IMG/VR virus record: IMGVR_UViG_3300033141_002403
Span: 1 to 39,575 of that record
Direction: 5' to 3' (one strand)
Length of the DNA: 39,575 nt
From: a virus
Of the stretch, positions 1 to 8,248 are shown in pieces. The position numbers and the translations under genes are program-made. The notes beneath the pieces are model-generated. The model had not been told where the DNA came from. It did not search any database and saw only the letters and a list, made by a program, of their open reading frames with translations. Positions within the stretch are counted from its first letter, which is position 1. Each line of letters starts with the position of its first letter.

Positions 1-648
1 GAAAACGAATTGAAACGCGCCGAACAAACGTTTCGTAGTTTCGTCGACGAAGCAGCGAAAAAAGTAGAACTTCTTGACAAAGACATTCAGGCCAGGGAAA
101 AGCTCATTGAAAAATATATCAAGGAAATAGAAAAACTTGGTGTAGAAACCAAACAAGCCAAAGAGTTGTTCAAGCCGTTGCTTGAAAAAGCATGGGCAGA
201 GGTTTCCTTGACGAAGGAACGCGCTAAATGGACTGGTTTAGGGACATTAGCAAGCGCAGTTAGTGCTACCAGGCTAGATCCATGGAGCGCGGTTGCGTAC
301 GCTAAGCTGGCTGAAAAAGGCTATGATGTTGGAACGATAACTTTGGATGATTTGTTAGAGATGGCTGGGATGAGAAAAGAAAATGGGGCCAATGTTGCCG
401 AGCAACAAACGTCAAACCTGGTTGTTACACCACGTCAGGGAACAATGTTAGATGAGTTGCAGTCTTTCTTGGCAGACAATTTTAAAACTGCAGAAGATGC
501 AATTGCTGCTTATAGACAATTAAGCCCTGACCAGAAACGTGCCAGATGGGAACGGTGGGGGCTTATCAAACCGGGGGAAAACGTTGAAGATGCCGAACTA
601 CTGGATACACAATTTGAGTTTTTGATAAAGCTTGCAATGGCACAGTGA
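1..648 (+). CDS. C-terminal part of a large coiled-coil virion protein (5' end missing)
   Basis: The reading frame is open from base 1, so the gene begins outside the left edge. The 215 visible residues begin with a charged, heptad-like helix (about residues 4-75), followed by a mixed helical domain. The TTG at 10 has no ribosome binding site and is unlikely to be a real start. The gene at the right end of the window is also a long coiled-coil protein. Merging the shared GAAA of both ends joins the two frames into one protein of about 1149 residues. The stop lies just upstream of the next virion gene (659). Inferred role: internal virion or DNA-ejection protein. No catalytic motif is recognised. 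Confidence 0.7.
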   Translation, partial: ENELKRAEQTFRSFVDEAAKKVELLDKDIQAREKLIEKYIKEIEKLGVETKQAKELFKPLLEKAWAEVSLTKERAKWTGLGTLASAVSATRLDPWSAVAYAKLAEKGYDVGTITLDDLLEMAGMRKENGANVAEQQTSNLVVTPRQGTMLDELQSFLADNFKTAEDAIAAYRQLSPDQKRARWERWGLIKPGENVEDAELLDTQFEFLIKLAMAQ

Positions 649-658
649 GGCGATACCA

Positions 659-3600
659 ATGTCGATTAGTCCTTGGTTGCAGGAAGATGAGAAACAGGTA
701 AATCCTTGGTTGCAAGATGCGCCTCAACAAACAAACCCCTGGTTGCAAGATACGCCTCAACAGGTAAACCCTTCAAATCCTTGGCTAGAAATGGGCACTC
801 AAGAAAAAAGCCCTGAAGATGTTAAGCAGGGCTTTTCTCTTGAGGATTATGCCGGCAAACAGTTTGTAAATGTTCCTATGGGTGCACCAATAGGCCAGGC
901 TATGGATGCCGTTTACAAGTATGGCACTGGCGCGGTAATGTCTTTGTTTGACTTGCTTCAACGAGGACAGTACGCAAGTGCAAATGCTGTGAATGAACTT
1001 CTGGCGCGAACTGGTATCGGTGGTTATGGTTCATATCCTAAAGAGTGGCAGAAACCTATTGGGACTGCCATTTTAGAAGGACTTTCAGGCAAGACGAAAG
1101 GCAGTTATCTCGATGTAGCCGGCAAACTGTTCCAACCACAGCTAGAAGCATGGCAGAAAACCTGGGAAGAACGAACACAAAACTGGCCGGGGTGGTTGAG
1201 AGCTGCATGGCTTAAAGCGCCTGAATTTATCATGGTGCGTGGTTTAGGTTTAACAGGTGACATTGCACTGGATCCAGGCAATTACTTGGGTTTGGGCGCA
1301 CCTGTAAAAGGTGGAAGGGCCCTGCTATCTTTTGCTGGGAAATCTATAACTCCTCAGAAAATAAACAAGGTTGTGTTTGACAACTTAGCAGATTGGGCGA
1401 ATGCTTTCCGAAAATCCAAAGCAGGCCAACTTTTGACGAGATACTTGTCTGCTAAGGGGCCAATTAGCGACCAAGAATTGTGGCAGTTATCGCGAGAATA
1501 CGAAGCGCTTGCCGAACATATGAGGAATGAAGCTATTAAGAACAACATTCCTTTTGAGCAAGCTATGCAAGACATAGAAAAAAATCTTGGTATCTCGCGC
1601 GAAGCCATGATGGAGCTTTTGGAGAAGAAGTATGAAATAAGACAACCTTCCCTTGGTGCTGCTGGTTTGACAATAGATGAAGGTGTGCCCGGCGGTGAAG
1701 TTGTCGGCAAGGGCCGATGGGTAAAGAAAGCAGATCCTAATGCTTTGGCTAATCTTGAAGCATTAAAAAAAGCTTTAGGCGAAACAGAAGAACAATTGGC
1801 AGAAAAAGTTATATATCATGTTGATGAAATGCTTCGGGAAATCAAACAAGGGACGCCGGGGTTCCGATTCAGCACATATGAGGGGGAATGGGGGGGGCAA
1901 CCTTCTACCTATCCTGACTGGATAAAAGAACAGCATCTGGATACCAAAAGGGCAAAACAAGCTTTGGAGAAGATACGCAAAGATCCGTTGAAGGTGTTGT
2001 TAGGCGAATCATACACCTATATTCGTAATGGTGTTGAACACGAAGATGATATAGCCAACTATATTGCCGGCACTATAAAAGAACGTTTGACAAAAGGATA
2101 TGGCAGTGAACGTTTCTTAATGCGAGTTCCTCCTGATGAAGAAGTTCAGGGTCTGCTTGATTTTCGTGAAACTTTACGGCAACAGATGGAAGAACCGATA
2201 CCGAAACGGCCAACATTAGTTTTCGGTGAAGGCAATGATATTGTGCAACCTCGATTAGTGGGATCTGCTTCAGAGGTTCCTGTTGGGCCACCTTCAACCT
2301 GGACTTATGTTGTCAAACCTGGCGATACGCTTAGCGAAATAGCAAAGGCTAACAACACAACTGTTGAGGAATTGGCAAAACTCAACAAGATTGATAACCC
2401 GGATCTGATACGAGTAGGCCAAGAAATACGGATTCCTGCCCGGGTTGAGGGGATGGAACAGATACTTGGCCATGTTGAAAGGCCGTTGATAGAAACCTTA
2501 CCTGAAGATGTTGTCAAACTTCGCAACAGAATACGTAAACACCAGGATGAGATTCTACAGGCTGAAATAAAGGCTGGAATAGATATTTCCCCACTTGATG
2601 ATGAATTAGTAGCTTATATGGGGCATTATCGGACTAAAGAAGCGCGGGAAGCTATGAAAAAAGCAGGCCTGACGTGGGAGCAAGTCATTAAACAAGCTTC
2701 ACAACACCCGTCCACACGGGCTAGAAATATTCGGGGGTTAACAGCTCAAGAAATAAATGAGCTGGCTAGAACCGGAGAATTGATTCCTGGGTTTAAGGGA
2801 GAATTGTTGCAGGTAGACCCCATAGCTGTTCAAACTGTGCGCGATATGTATTCTGCTTCTGCTCGTGCTGGTGCACAGTTTATTGATGAGGTGAAAGCCA
2901 ATCCACAATGGGCAGTACCTGCTGGTGATACCATGCCAGTAGGTTTTAAACCACCTACGGATGAAATGAAGAAAAGGTTTGGAAGCAAGGTAGAGGGGTA
3001 TTTGTTCTCGGATGAAGCGCGAGAAGCTCTAACCAAATATGCCAAAGCAATGGATCCGGAAAAACTCGATCCTATTATCAAAGCCATAGATACATTCTAT
3101 CGATTCTGGAAACCGTATACTCTGGCAACACCAAAATGGATTGCCAATAACATTATTGGTAATCTGTGGAATGGCCTATGGCTTGGTGATATGAACCCTG
3201 CATCGTTGGTGCGGGGTCTGAGAGCAATGGTTGGTTCCTCTAAGAAGCTCAAGGGAACAAACCTAACCTATAAGGAAGTGCTAGAACAAGCCAAACGGCT
3301 TGGTGTTTATGATTCAGGCCTTTTTGCTACGGCTACCGAAAAAACGTTGCGTGAGAAGTTAGTGGGAGGCGACTGGGTTAGCCAGTTGACAAAACCAGCG
3401 CAACCAATTATGTCTGCGAACAGAGCAATTGAAAACCATATGCGATTGTCAATGTTCGTGGATAGACTTTCAAAGGGTTATAGCCCTAAAGCAGCAGCAA
3501 ATGACGTGAAGAAATTCTTGTTTGACTATACAGAGCTAAGCGATTGGGAGAAAAATGTCGCCAGACGTTGGTTGCCTTTTTACACTTGGCCGCGGAAAAA

Positions 3601-4363
3601 TATCCCGTTACAAATTGAGATGTTTGCTACTAAACCCGGCAAGTTTGGTTTGCTTCCAAAATTGCAGGGTGCTATAGAATACGGGCAAGAACTTCAAGAC
3701 AAAGAGACACTTCCAGAGTGGTTGCAAGAAACGCAACCGTGGCAAGTTGGCAGAACAAGAACAGGGAATGTCATTCAATGGCCTACAACCTATTCTATAC
3801 CTGCTATGGATATTTTAAGTTTGGGGAAGGGGCCTATACGAAGTGTCAGCGATGTCGGAAGAAGTGTTGTGAATGTCATCGGGAGTTTGGGCAAAGAAGT
3901 GGCAGGTGGAGGGCCATTAGCACAGGCTTTGATGATTGGCGCGTTTGGCTTTGATCCATTTACTGAAAGAGTTATTGGGCCAGACGATACTATTAAGTTG
4001 TTTGGGCAATGGGAAATACCAGAACGAGAAGCACGGTTGCTAATGGCTTTGGCACCACCTTTGCGCCATGCTCAATCAATGTTACAACCGAGTGGCTTGT
4101 TTGAAGAGGTTTATGGTACAGCACCTGAATTGGTGGGGCGTCTCATAAAGACGTTCTTCACAAACTTCTATATTCGGAATGAAGCCACAGACTTACAGCA
4201 GTGGGGACAAAGAGTAGAAAAGAAAGTCAGACAACTGAAAAGAGATCCATATGAGATGTTATGGGAAGATGTTTCGTTGCTGGAAAATCCGGATAAGTGG
4301 TTGGAGGCTATTGAGGAAAACCTGGACAAAGGAATAGACGAGATACTAGAAATGTTGGATTGA
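659..4363 (+). CDS. large internal virion protein with LysM domain
   Basis: The protein is 1234 residues. Start ATG 659 is chosen because a GAGG-type site precedes it; an upstream ATG at 632 overlaps the previous gene. Residues 4-36 carry three 11-residue repeats around the motif PWLQ, with a fourth partial copy. A LysM domain (about 547-592, with YVVKPGDTLSEIA and VGQEIRIP) would bind peptidoglycan. The C-terminal half has long helical and aromatic-rich stretches like those of large podoviral ejection or polyvalent proteins. No lysozyme or peptidase active site was recognised. It sits between the coiled-coil virion gene and the lysis cassette and is followed by a terminator. Inferred role: ejected or periplasm-spanning virion protein that contacts the cell wall. 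Confidence 0.72.
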   Translation: MSISPWLQEDEKQVNPWLQDAPQQTNPWLQDTPQQVNPSNPWLEMGTQEKSPEDVKQGFSLEDYAGKQFVNVPMGAPIGQAMDAVYKYGTGAVMSLFDLLQRGQYASANAVNELLARTGIGGYGSYPKEWQKPIGTAILEGLSGKTKGSYLDVAGKLFQPQLEAWQKTWEERTQNWPGWLRAAWLKAPEFIMVRGLGLTGDIALDPGNYLGLGAPVKGGRALLSFAGKSITPQKINKVVFDNLADWANAFRKSKAGQLLTRYLSAKGPISDQELWQLSREYEALAEHMRNEAIKNNIPFEQAMQDIEKNLGISREAMMELLEKKYEIRQPSLGAAGLTIDEGVPGGEVVGKGRWVKKADPNALANLEALKKALGETEEQLAEKVIYHVDEMLREIKQGTPGFRFSTYEGEWGGQPSTYPDWIKEQHLDTKRAKQALEKIRKDPLKVLLGESYTYIRNGVEHEDDIANYIAGTIKERLTKGYGSERFLMRVPPDEEVQGLLDFRETLRQQMEEPIPKRPTLVFGEGNDIVQPRLVGSASEVPVGPPSTWTYVVKPGDTLSEIAKANNTTVEELAKLNKIDNPDLIRVGQEIRIPARVEGMEQILGHVERPLIETLPEDVVKLRNRIRKHQDEILQAEIKAGIDISPLDDELVAYMGHYRTKEAREAMKKAGLTWEQVIKQASQHPSTRARNIRGLTAQEINELARTGELIPGFKGELLQVDPIAVQTVRDMYSASARAGAQFIDEVKANPQWAVPAGDTMPVGFKPPTDEMKKRFGSKVEGYLFSDEAREALTKYAKAMDPEKLDPIIKAIDTFYRFWKPYTLATPKWIANNIIGNLWNGLWLGDMNPASLVRGLRAMVGSSKKLKGTNLTYKEVLEQAKRLGVYDSGLFATATEKTLREKLVGGDWVSQLTKPAQPIMSANRAIENHMRLSMFVDRLSKGYSPKAAANDVKKFLFDYTELSDWEKNVARRWLPFYTWPRKNIPLQIEMFATKPGKFGLLPKLQGAIEYGQELQDKETLPEWLQETQPWQVGRTRTGNVIQWPTTYSIPAMDILSLGKGPIRSVSDVGRSVVNVIGSLGKEVAGGGPLAQALMIGAFGFDPFTERVIGPDDTIKLFGQWEIPEREARLLMALAPPLRHAQSMLQPSGLFEEVYGTAPELVGRLIKTFFTNFYIRNEATDLQQWGQRVEKKVRQLKRDPYEMLWEDVSLLENPDKWLEAIEENLDKGIDEILEMLD
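668..766 (+). repeat. three tandem 33-bp coding repeats (PWLQ motif)
   Basis: Three in-frame 33-bp units (668-700, 701-733, 734-766) encode S/N-P-W-L-Q followed by a D/E-rich and Q-rich spacer. A further NPWLE lies just after. The copies differ at several bases, so the repetition is not an assembly artefact. They form the extreme N-terminus of the LysM virion protein. Confidence 0.85.
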
Positions 4364-4397
4364 AGGCCCTGAGCTGAATGTTCAGGGCCTTATTTGT
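4363..4397 (+). terminator. intrinsic terminator after the LysM virion gene
   Basis: A perfect 10-bp stem (AAGGCCCTGA at 4363-4372 with TCAGGGCCTT at 4382-4391) has a 9-nt loop and is followed by ATTTGTT. It begins at the stop codon of the upstream gene and separates the virion genes from the lysis genes. Confidence 0.8.
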
Positions 4398-4418
4398 TAA
4401 CTGAAAGGACGTGCTGTT

Positions 4419-4622
4419 GTGGAAGGGACTACTTGGCAATGGATAGCACAGTTTGGGTTTGCAGCCGTTGTGGCTATGTATGTTCTTATGAGACTGGAAC
4501 CTACCATCAAAGAATTGGATAAGACGGTAAGATTGCTGACTATCGTAGTTGCTAAGAGTTCAGGCTTGGATGTTCATGAAATAGAACGACAATACATGGC
4601 GAGGAAGGTTGGCATTGCTTAA
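4419..4622 (+). CDS. YvrJ-like small membrane protein, putative holin
   Basis: The protein is 67 residues. Start GTG 4419 follows an AAAGGA site at 4404-4409. One N-terminal hydrophobic segment (about residues 6-24) is followed by an amphipathic charged helix. This is the arrangement of YvrJ-family proteins and of BhlA-type phage holin-like proteins. It directly precedes and overlaps the M15 peptidase gene, as expected of a holin/endolysin pair. Known: members of such families insert in the host membrane and help release endolysin. Function here is inferred from size, topology and position. Confidence 0.6.
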   Translation: MEGTTWQWIAQFGFAAVVAMYVLMRLEPTIKELDKTVRLLTIVVAKSSGLDVHEIERQYMARKVGIA

Positions 4623-4980
4623 CGATCTTCGTATATCAGATAACTTCAAGTTGTGCGAGTTTGAATGCAAATGTTGTCAACGTGTAAAGCTGGACCCACG
4701 TCTGATAATGCGTTTAGAAGCCCTCAGAAACGCCGTTAAACGGCCTATTCATGTGCTTAGTGGGTATAGATGCCCTGAACATAACAAAGCCATTGGAGGG
4801 GCGCCTAAGAGCCAACATATGCAAGGGAAAGCAGCAGACATCCGGGTAGAAGGCTTGGACGTTGAAGAGCTGGCAAACTGTGCAGATGCTATAGGTTTTG
4901 GTGGTATTGGAACGTATCGAAAACAAGGTTTTGTCCATGTTGATGTAAGAGATCGAAAAACCAGATGGAATGATGTTTAG
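4615..4980 (+). CDS. M15-family D-Ala-D-Ala-type peptidase, endolysin
   Basis: The protein is 121 residues from TTG 4615. That start is 7 bases after GAGGAAGG, whereas the in-frame TTG at 4609 is too close to the site. The M15 zinc pattern is complete: SQHxxGKAAD gives His68 and Asp75, and VHVD gives His108 and Asp110. An upstream SGYRCPEHN segment is typical of Peptidase_M15_3. The enzyme should cleave peptide cross-links of host peptidoglycan. It overlaps the holin-like gene by 8 bases. No separate cell-wall-binding domain is present. An N-terminal Cys cluster (residues 14-21, CEFECKCC) is characteristic of the family. Confidence 0.88.
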   Translation: MLNDLRISDNFKLCEFECKCCQRVKLDPRLIMRLEALRNAVKRPIHVLSGYRCPEHNKAIGGAPKSQHMQGKAADIRVEGLDVEELANCADAIGFGGIGTYRKQGFVHVDVRDRKTRWNDV

Positions 4981-5014
4981 TTTTCGTTTACTTATCCTGA
5001 AAGGAGTGCTAAAG

Positions 5015-5230
5015 ATGTTTGAGAAAATGAAGGTTAACCTTATGGTGGACGTAATTGCCTACATCCTCGATCGGGTGAATGACGATCCGAATGTACGTGA
5101 GTTTGTAATAACTAGTGGCAAGGTTTTAGCTGGTGCGATTCCTGGAGAGAAGATTGAACCACAGCTTGCAGAGTTTTTGGACTTGCTTAAAGAAGGGATT
5201 TTAAGCAGAGAAGATGATGAAGTAGCTTGA
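5015..5230 (+). CDS. small late phage protein of unknown function
   Basis: The protein is 71 residues from ATG 5015, preceded by GAAAGGAG. An in-frame ATG at 4970 overlaps the peptidase gene and lacks a site. It is helical with an acidic C-terminus and has no clear transmembrane segment or motif. It is the last plus-strand gene before attP and belongs to the lysis cassette by position. A role as a lysis accessory is possible but not shown by sequence. Confidence 0.65.
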   Translation: MFEKMKVNLMVDVIAYILDRVNDDPNVREFVITSGKVLAGAIPGEKIEPQLAEFLDLLKEGILSREDDEVA

Positions 5231-5237
5231 GTAAAAT

Positions 5238-5257
5238 CCCCTGCCGAGTGGCAGGGG
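5238..5257. terminator. bidirectional hairpin between convergent genes
   Basis: CCCCTGCC (5238-5245) pairs perfectly with GGCAGGGG (5250-5257) across a GAGT loop. On the minus strand the stem is followed by ATTTTAC, and on the plus strand by GTTGTAT. It lies between convergent genes 5015 (+) and 5269 (-), so it can serve both. Confidence 0.65.
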
Positions 5258-5268
5258 GTTGTATATTG

Positions 5269-5619
5269 TCACTTCTTGATTACTTTGTAGACGTGATCGT
5301 CAATTAAGAGTCTCCAAACTACAACTGATTGCCCATTTTCCAGTTCAACTGTTCGGGCCCATACAAGAACCGAAGGACGATAAGCATAAGTGTAATGATA
5401 TTCCATAAACTCAAATGTAAGACCGTTTTCCAGAGTGATAACTTTGTCGAAATCAGCGCCTTCGAATGTTCCGGGGGTTCTTGTTACATCAATGAGAATG
5501 TACCACTTCAAGTCCTCAAAAGTGCTAGCAGAAACGCTGAAATCAGCAGCTAAGACAAGTGCGTTAAAGCAAAGAAACAATACGGCGATAACTGGTAGTG
5601 ATAATATTATCTTCTTCAC
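5269..5619 (-). CDS. secreted protein, lysogenic 'moron' candidate
   Basis: The protein is 116 residues from GTG 5619, 5 bases after GGAGGGA. The N-terminus is a signal peptide: KK charge, hydrophobic core and a likely cleavage after VLA near residue 24. The mature part is a small beta-rich domain with no recognised family. It is alone on the minus strand between the lysis cassette and attP and has its own terminator. That is the usual place for genes expressed from the prophage. Inferred: exported protein that alters the lysogen. No lipobox Cys is seen. Confidence 0.7.
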   Translation of the reverse strand: MKKIILSLPVIAVLFLCFNALVLAADFSVSASTFEDLKWYILIDVTRTPGTFEGADFDKVITLENGLTFEFMEYHYTYAYRPSVLVWARTVELENGQSVVVWRLLIDDHVYKVIKK

Positions 5620-5713
5620 TTTTGTCCCTCCTTGAATTCCTAATGTTCGCTGGGCCATTTCCAAACACCTTCAAGTTTGCAGGAAATATCTTTTTTTATG
5701 TCGGCAACAAATA

Positions 5714-5735
5714 CACTTCCTTATAAATCGAAGTG
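5714..5735. promoter_or_regulatory. inverted repeat upstream of the secreted-protein gene
   Basis: CACTTC (5714-5719) and GAAGTG (5730-5735) form a 6-bp inverted repeat around CTTATAAATC, with an AT-rich centre. It is about 100 bases upstream of the minus-strand gene starting at 5619. It may be an operator. I see no convincing -35/-10 pair there. Confidence 0.3.
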
Positions 5736-6036
5736 CTAGTCATTTCTTTGTTCTTCTACGCCGTCTCAGAAGGGCTAGAAGGGCCGAAACCCGGCTTCTT
5801 GGTATCATAGGACTATGACAACCCCTTTCGGGCCTTTGGAGGCTTTCTGAGGGCTTCTGGAAGGATTATGCCTTAAACGTAACCTAATGAGATCCTCAAA
5901 AGGAACGAAGTCTGATTGGTCACCAGAAGGTCACCAAGTGCTGATACATCGTGTTTCCAGTGTAACCTAATGAAAAGCAAAAAACCAGTGTATAAACCTA
6001 TAGGCCATTGCCGAATGGTACTGGACGGTTGCACCA

Positions 6037-6086
6037 ACGGTTTCCTAAACCGTGTGTCGGAGGTTCGAGTCCTCTCGGGGCTACCA
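6037..6086 (+). other. 3' fragment of tRNA-Arg(CCU), integration core
   Basis: The anticodon stem (ACGGT/ACCGT), loop TTCCTAA with anticodon CCT, 5-nt variable loop, T-arm (GGAGG-TTCGAGT-CCTCT), 3' acceptor strand CGGGGCT, discriminator A and CCA are all present. The 5' acceptor AGCCCCG and a proper D-arm are missing upstream. It is a tRNA 3' half carried by the phage, which would restore the host tRNA-Arg gene on integration. It is not an independent tRNA gene. Confidence 0.85.
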
Positions 6087-6090
6087 TATG

Positions 6091-6114
6091 AAACCCCCTT
6101 GCTAGAGGGGGTTT
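6091..6114. terminator. hairpin after the tRNA fragment and after int
   Basis: AAACCCCCT (6091-6099) pairs with AGGGGGTTT (6106-6114), loop TGCTAG. No long T run follows, but the A/T ends of the stem would allow termination either way. It lies between the tRNA core and the convergent integrase gene. Confidence 0.5.
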
Positions 6115-6137
6115 AACGCGTTGAGTTTTGGTTACGT

Positions 6138-7295
6138 TCAGGGATTGTTTGTCGTTTTGGTCACCAAATGGTCACCAGGCGCGTCTATTAACCGCGCAAG
6201 CCGTTCCATAGCGTCTTCTTTCGCACCTGGCAACAGGTGACTATAGATATTGAGAGTTACCGTGGGATTAGAATGGCCGAGAATATTGCTTATAGTTGTG
6301 ATGTCAACACCAGCCCGGATGAGCAAACTGACAGCAGTATGCCGTAAGTTGTGAATGCAGATATAAGGCACTTTGGCCTTTTGGACGAGTGGACGCCAAT
6401 GTCGCCTGTGGATATTGCTAATATTCAACGGTGTTCCTACTTCACTAGCAAATACAAAGCCCATATCGCGATATTCAGAACCCAGGGCTAGTCGGTGTTC
6501 CATTTGTTTAATTCGGTGCTGTTGCAAAACCTGTACTACCGGTTTAACAATAGGAATTAAGCGTTTGGAGTTTTTACGCTTAGTGGGACCTAATTTTGGT
6601 TTGCGTCCTGCTTGGCGTAGTGTATGAGTAATAAGAAGCGTTCTGTTGTCAAGATCAGTATTCTGCCATTTAAGAGCAAGAGCTTCCCCTACTCGCAAGC
6701 CAGTATGCAAAAGCAAGTGGAATAAAGCATAGTGTCGGTTTGTTTGAGAGACCTCTAAAAAACGTCGTACTTCTTCTTCAGTCCAAATCACCATTTCTGT
6801 ATCAGGTTCTGGTGGGGGTTCTACTTGTTTCATGATATTCTGAGATACATACTTCCAACGTTCAGCATACTTCAAAGCTTCATGAAGTACATAATGTAAT
6901 CGGCGAATGCTGTGGTTACTTAAACGCGATTGCAGTTCTCGATAGAGAGTTTGGATTTCTTCTGCGCGCAGATCCCGTAAACGTCGTTCGCCGAAGTTAG
7001 GCTTGACATGAACACGGATAAGACTTTCATACCGGGCATATGTAGTCTCACGGACTTTGAGTTTAGCGTAAGTCTGCAACCATTTGTCCATGTATTGCGC
7101 TACAGTAACCTGATCAGGTTGTACCAATTGATCATGATTATACTCAACTAATAGTTCTGCAAGGCGTGCTTCTGCATCTTTCTTACGGCCATGCACTGTT
7201 TCTGTGTAGTAGTGACGTTTGCCTTTGGCGTCATAACCAAGATGTATACGGATGCGATAACTATTTTTACCCCGCTTCTGGATATTGCCTTTCAT
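6138..7295 (-). CDS. int: tyrosine site-specific integrase
   Basis: The protein is 385 residues from ATG 7295, preceded by AGGTGGG; an upstream ATG at 7328 lies deep inside the immA-like gene. An N-terminal AP2-like arm-binding segment (about 5-50) and a SAM-like core-binding domain (60-155) precede the catalytic domain. The active-site set is visible: Arg201 (TGLRVGEAL), His315 and Arg318 (HNLRH), His341 (LGHS) and Tyr351. It catalyses integration at the tRNA-Arg core and, with the excisionase, excision. It is adjacent to attP and overlaps the ImmA-like gene by 29 bases, so they are probably cotranscribed with the repressor. Confidence 0.95.
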   Translation of the reverse strand: MKGNIQKRGKNSYRIRIHLGYDAKGKRHYYTETVHGRKKDAEARLAELLVEYNHDQLVQPDQVTVAQYMDKWLQTYAKLKVRETTYARYESLIRVHVKPNFGERRLRDLRAEEIQTLYRELQSRLSNHSIRRLHYVLHEALKYAERWKYVSQNIMKQVEPPPEPDTEMVIWTEEEVRRFLEVSQTNRHYALFHLLLHTGLRVGEALALKWQNTDLDNRTLLITHTLRQAGRKPKLGPTKRKNSKRLIPIVKPVVQVLQQHRIKQMEHRLALGSEYRDMGFVFASEVGTPLNISNIHRRHWRPLVQKAKVPYICIHNLRHTAVSLLIRAGVDITTISNILGHSNPTVTLNIYSHLLPGAKEDAMERLARLIDAPGDHLVTKTTNNP

Positions 7296-7752
7296 TACAA
7301 TTGCACCCACCTGCTCCGATTTTCTCATAGGCCAGATGTTCCATCCGTTTCAAGATAAATTCTGGGCCTACCATGAAGTGATCCATTAGTTCTTCCAACG
7401 AGTATTGTTTATGTAGTAATGGCAAAAGTTCTCTTTCAGGGACCAGGTAGTCAACAGCCCAACGCGTAGCTAATCCCTCTGAACGTCCATATTCAATTTC
7501 GTAGATGTAATGCCGGGAAACAGCCGTTGCCGGAAAAAGATTTACGTACTTATAGTGATGGCCAAGTTCGTGGGCACAAACTTCTCTAAGCTTGGTTTCT
7601 TGTGTGTGTAATTCGTCTTCAAGCACAATCACTGGCCTGACTAAAGCAGGATGCCATATATATAAGCCCCAATATGCCCCTGCAAAGCTTCCCCATTCGA
7701 GTGCAATTCCAGCCCGACTGATATCGCGAAAGATGGTAAGCGTGGATACCAT
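7267..7752 (-). CDS. ImmA/IrrE-type metallopeptidase
   Basis: The protein is 161 residues with the zinc motif HELGHH (61-66). Start ATG 7752 has an AGGAGGTCATTC-type site upstream. Known members (ImmA of ICEBs1) cleave the cognate repressor and thereby induce the element. It lies between repressor and integrase in one minus-strand operon. The C-terminus has a Cys cluster (GGCNCN) in the region overlapping the int gene. Confidence 0.9.
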   Translation of the reverse strand: MVSTLTIFRDISRAGIALEWGSFAGAYWGLYIWHPALVRPVIVLEDELHTQETKLREVCAHELGHHYKYVNLFPATAVSRHYIYEIEYGRSEGLATRWAVDYLVPERELLPLLHKQYSLEELMDHFMVGPEFILKRMEHLAYEKIGAGGCNCNERQYPEAG

Positions 7753-7770
7753 TTGAATGACCTCCTTGTT

Positions 7771-8130
7771 TTACCGTTTTTTCTTACGTCCGTATTTTTC
7801 AAAGACAGCCTTCAAAACATGATCCACTGCTTCTTTCATATCATCAGACAACTGATCATAACCTGCTAAATGTTCGCGTGGAAATGTGGATACCAACACG
7901 TCTGGCGGCACGTCTGTTTTCCCGTCCTTTTCTGTTCGGCCTGCCAAATAATCCATAGACACGTTAAACAAGTCAGCTAGTTTTTCGAGTTTGTCCACTG
8001 TTGGTTTGTTGCGATCGTCTTCCCAAGAACTAATAGCTCCACGTGATAGATCTAGCTTAACTGCTAAATCATCTTGTGACCAACCTCGAGCTTTTCTCAA
8101 TGTTCGTATGCGTTCTCCCATTGTTGCCAT
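7771..8130 (-). CDS. Cro/CI-type repressor with HTH_3 domain
   Basis: The protein is 119 residues from ATG 8130, behind a GGAGGAAAG site; an ATG at 8220 would lie upstream of the promoter identified below. The XRE-type helix-turn-helix spans about residues 8-62 (WSQDDLA, SRGAISSWE, YLAGR). The C-terminal half has no Ser/Lys self-cleavage protease. This fits proteolysis by the neighbouring ImmA-like protein rather than RecA-driven autocleavage. It probably binds the divergent region 8177-8277 to hold lysogeny. Confidence 0.9.
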   Translation of the reverse strand: MATMGERIRTLRKARGWSQDDLAVKLDLSRGAISSWEDDRNKPTVDKLEKLADLFNVSMDYLAGRTEKDGKTDVPPDVLVSTFPREHLAGYDQLSDDMKEAVDHVLKAVFEKYGRKKKR

Positions 8131-8176
8131 TACAACTTTCCTCCCCCCCATTTCTATTTTGCGTAGCGCACCTCCC

Positions 8177-8205
8177 ATTATATATCTGTAGGCTTCTTTA
8201 TACAA
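8177..8205 (-). promoter_or_regulatory. promoter of the repressor-immA-int operon
   Basis: On the minus strand, TTGTAT (8205-8200) and TATAAT (8182-8177) are separated by exactly 17 bases. The start of the repressor gene lies 47 bases downstream. Confidence 0.75.
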
Positions 8206-8217
8206 CAGGAAAAGACA

Positions 8218-8238
8218 CAAGTTCGCGAGAAAAACTTG
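8218..8238. promoter_or_regulatory. operator candidate in the immunity region
   Basis: CAAGTT (8218-8223) and AACTTG (8233-8238) form a perfect 6-bp inverted repeat with a 9-base centre, midway between the divergent promoters. A related half-site, ACTAGCG, lies inside the spacer of the early promoter. These are good candidates for repressor binding. Confidence 0.55.
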
Positions 8239-8248
8239 CGTTAACCCC

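Larger units (their letters stand above)
5879..6177. other. attP: attP region with repeated arm-type sites
   Basis: The region between the moron gene and the integrase holds a tRNA 3' fragment (core, 6037-6086) flanked by repeats. TTGGTCACCA-N3-GGTCACCA occurs at 5916-5936 and 6157-6177, one copy on each side of the core. GTAACCTAATGA occurs at 5879-5890 and 5962-5973. The related GGTTACG at 6130-6136 lies in inverse orientation. Repeats flanking a tRNA-end core beside a tyrosine integrase gene match the known layout of attP with arm-binding sites. The right-hand pair lies inside the 3' end of the integrase gene. Confidence 0.75.

Noticed and set aside
2299-2440. LysM domain taken as evidence for a second endolysin
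   Set aside because: No catalytic domain is recognisable in the 1234-residue protein and it lies among virion genes; LysM alone shows only cell-wall binding.
6001-6086. Complete tRNA gene at attP
   Set aside because: The 5' acceptor strand matching CGGGGCT and a proper D-arm are absent; only the 3' half is tRNA.
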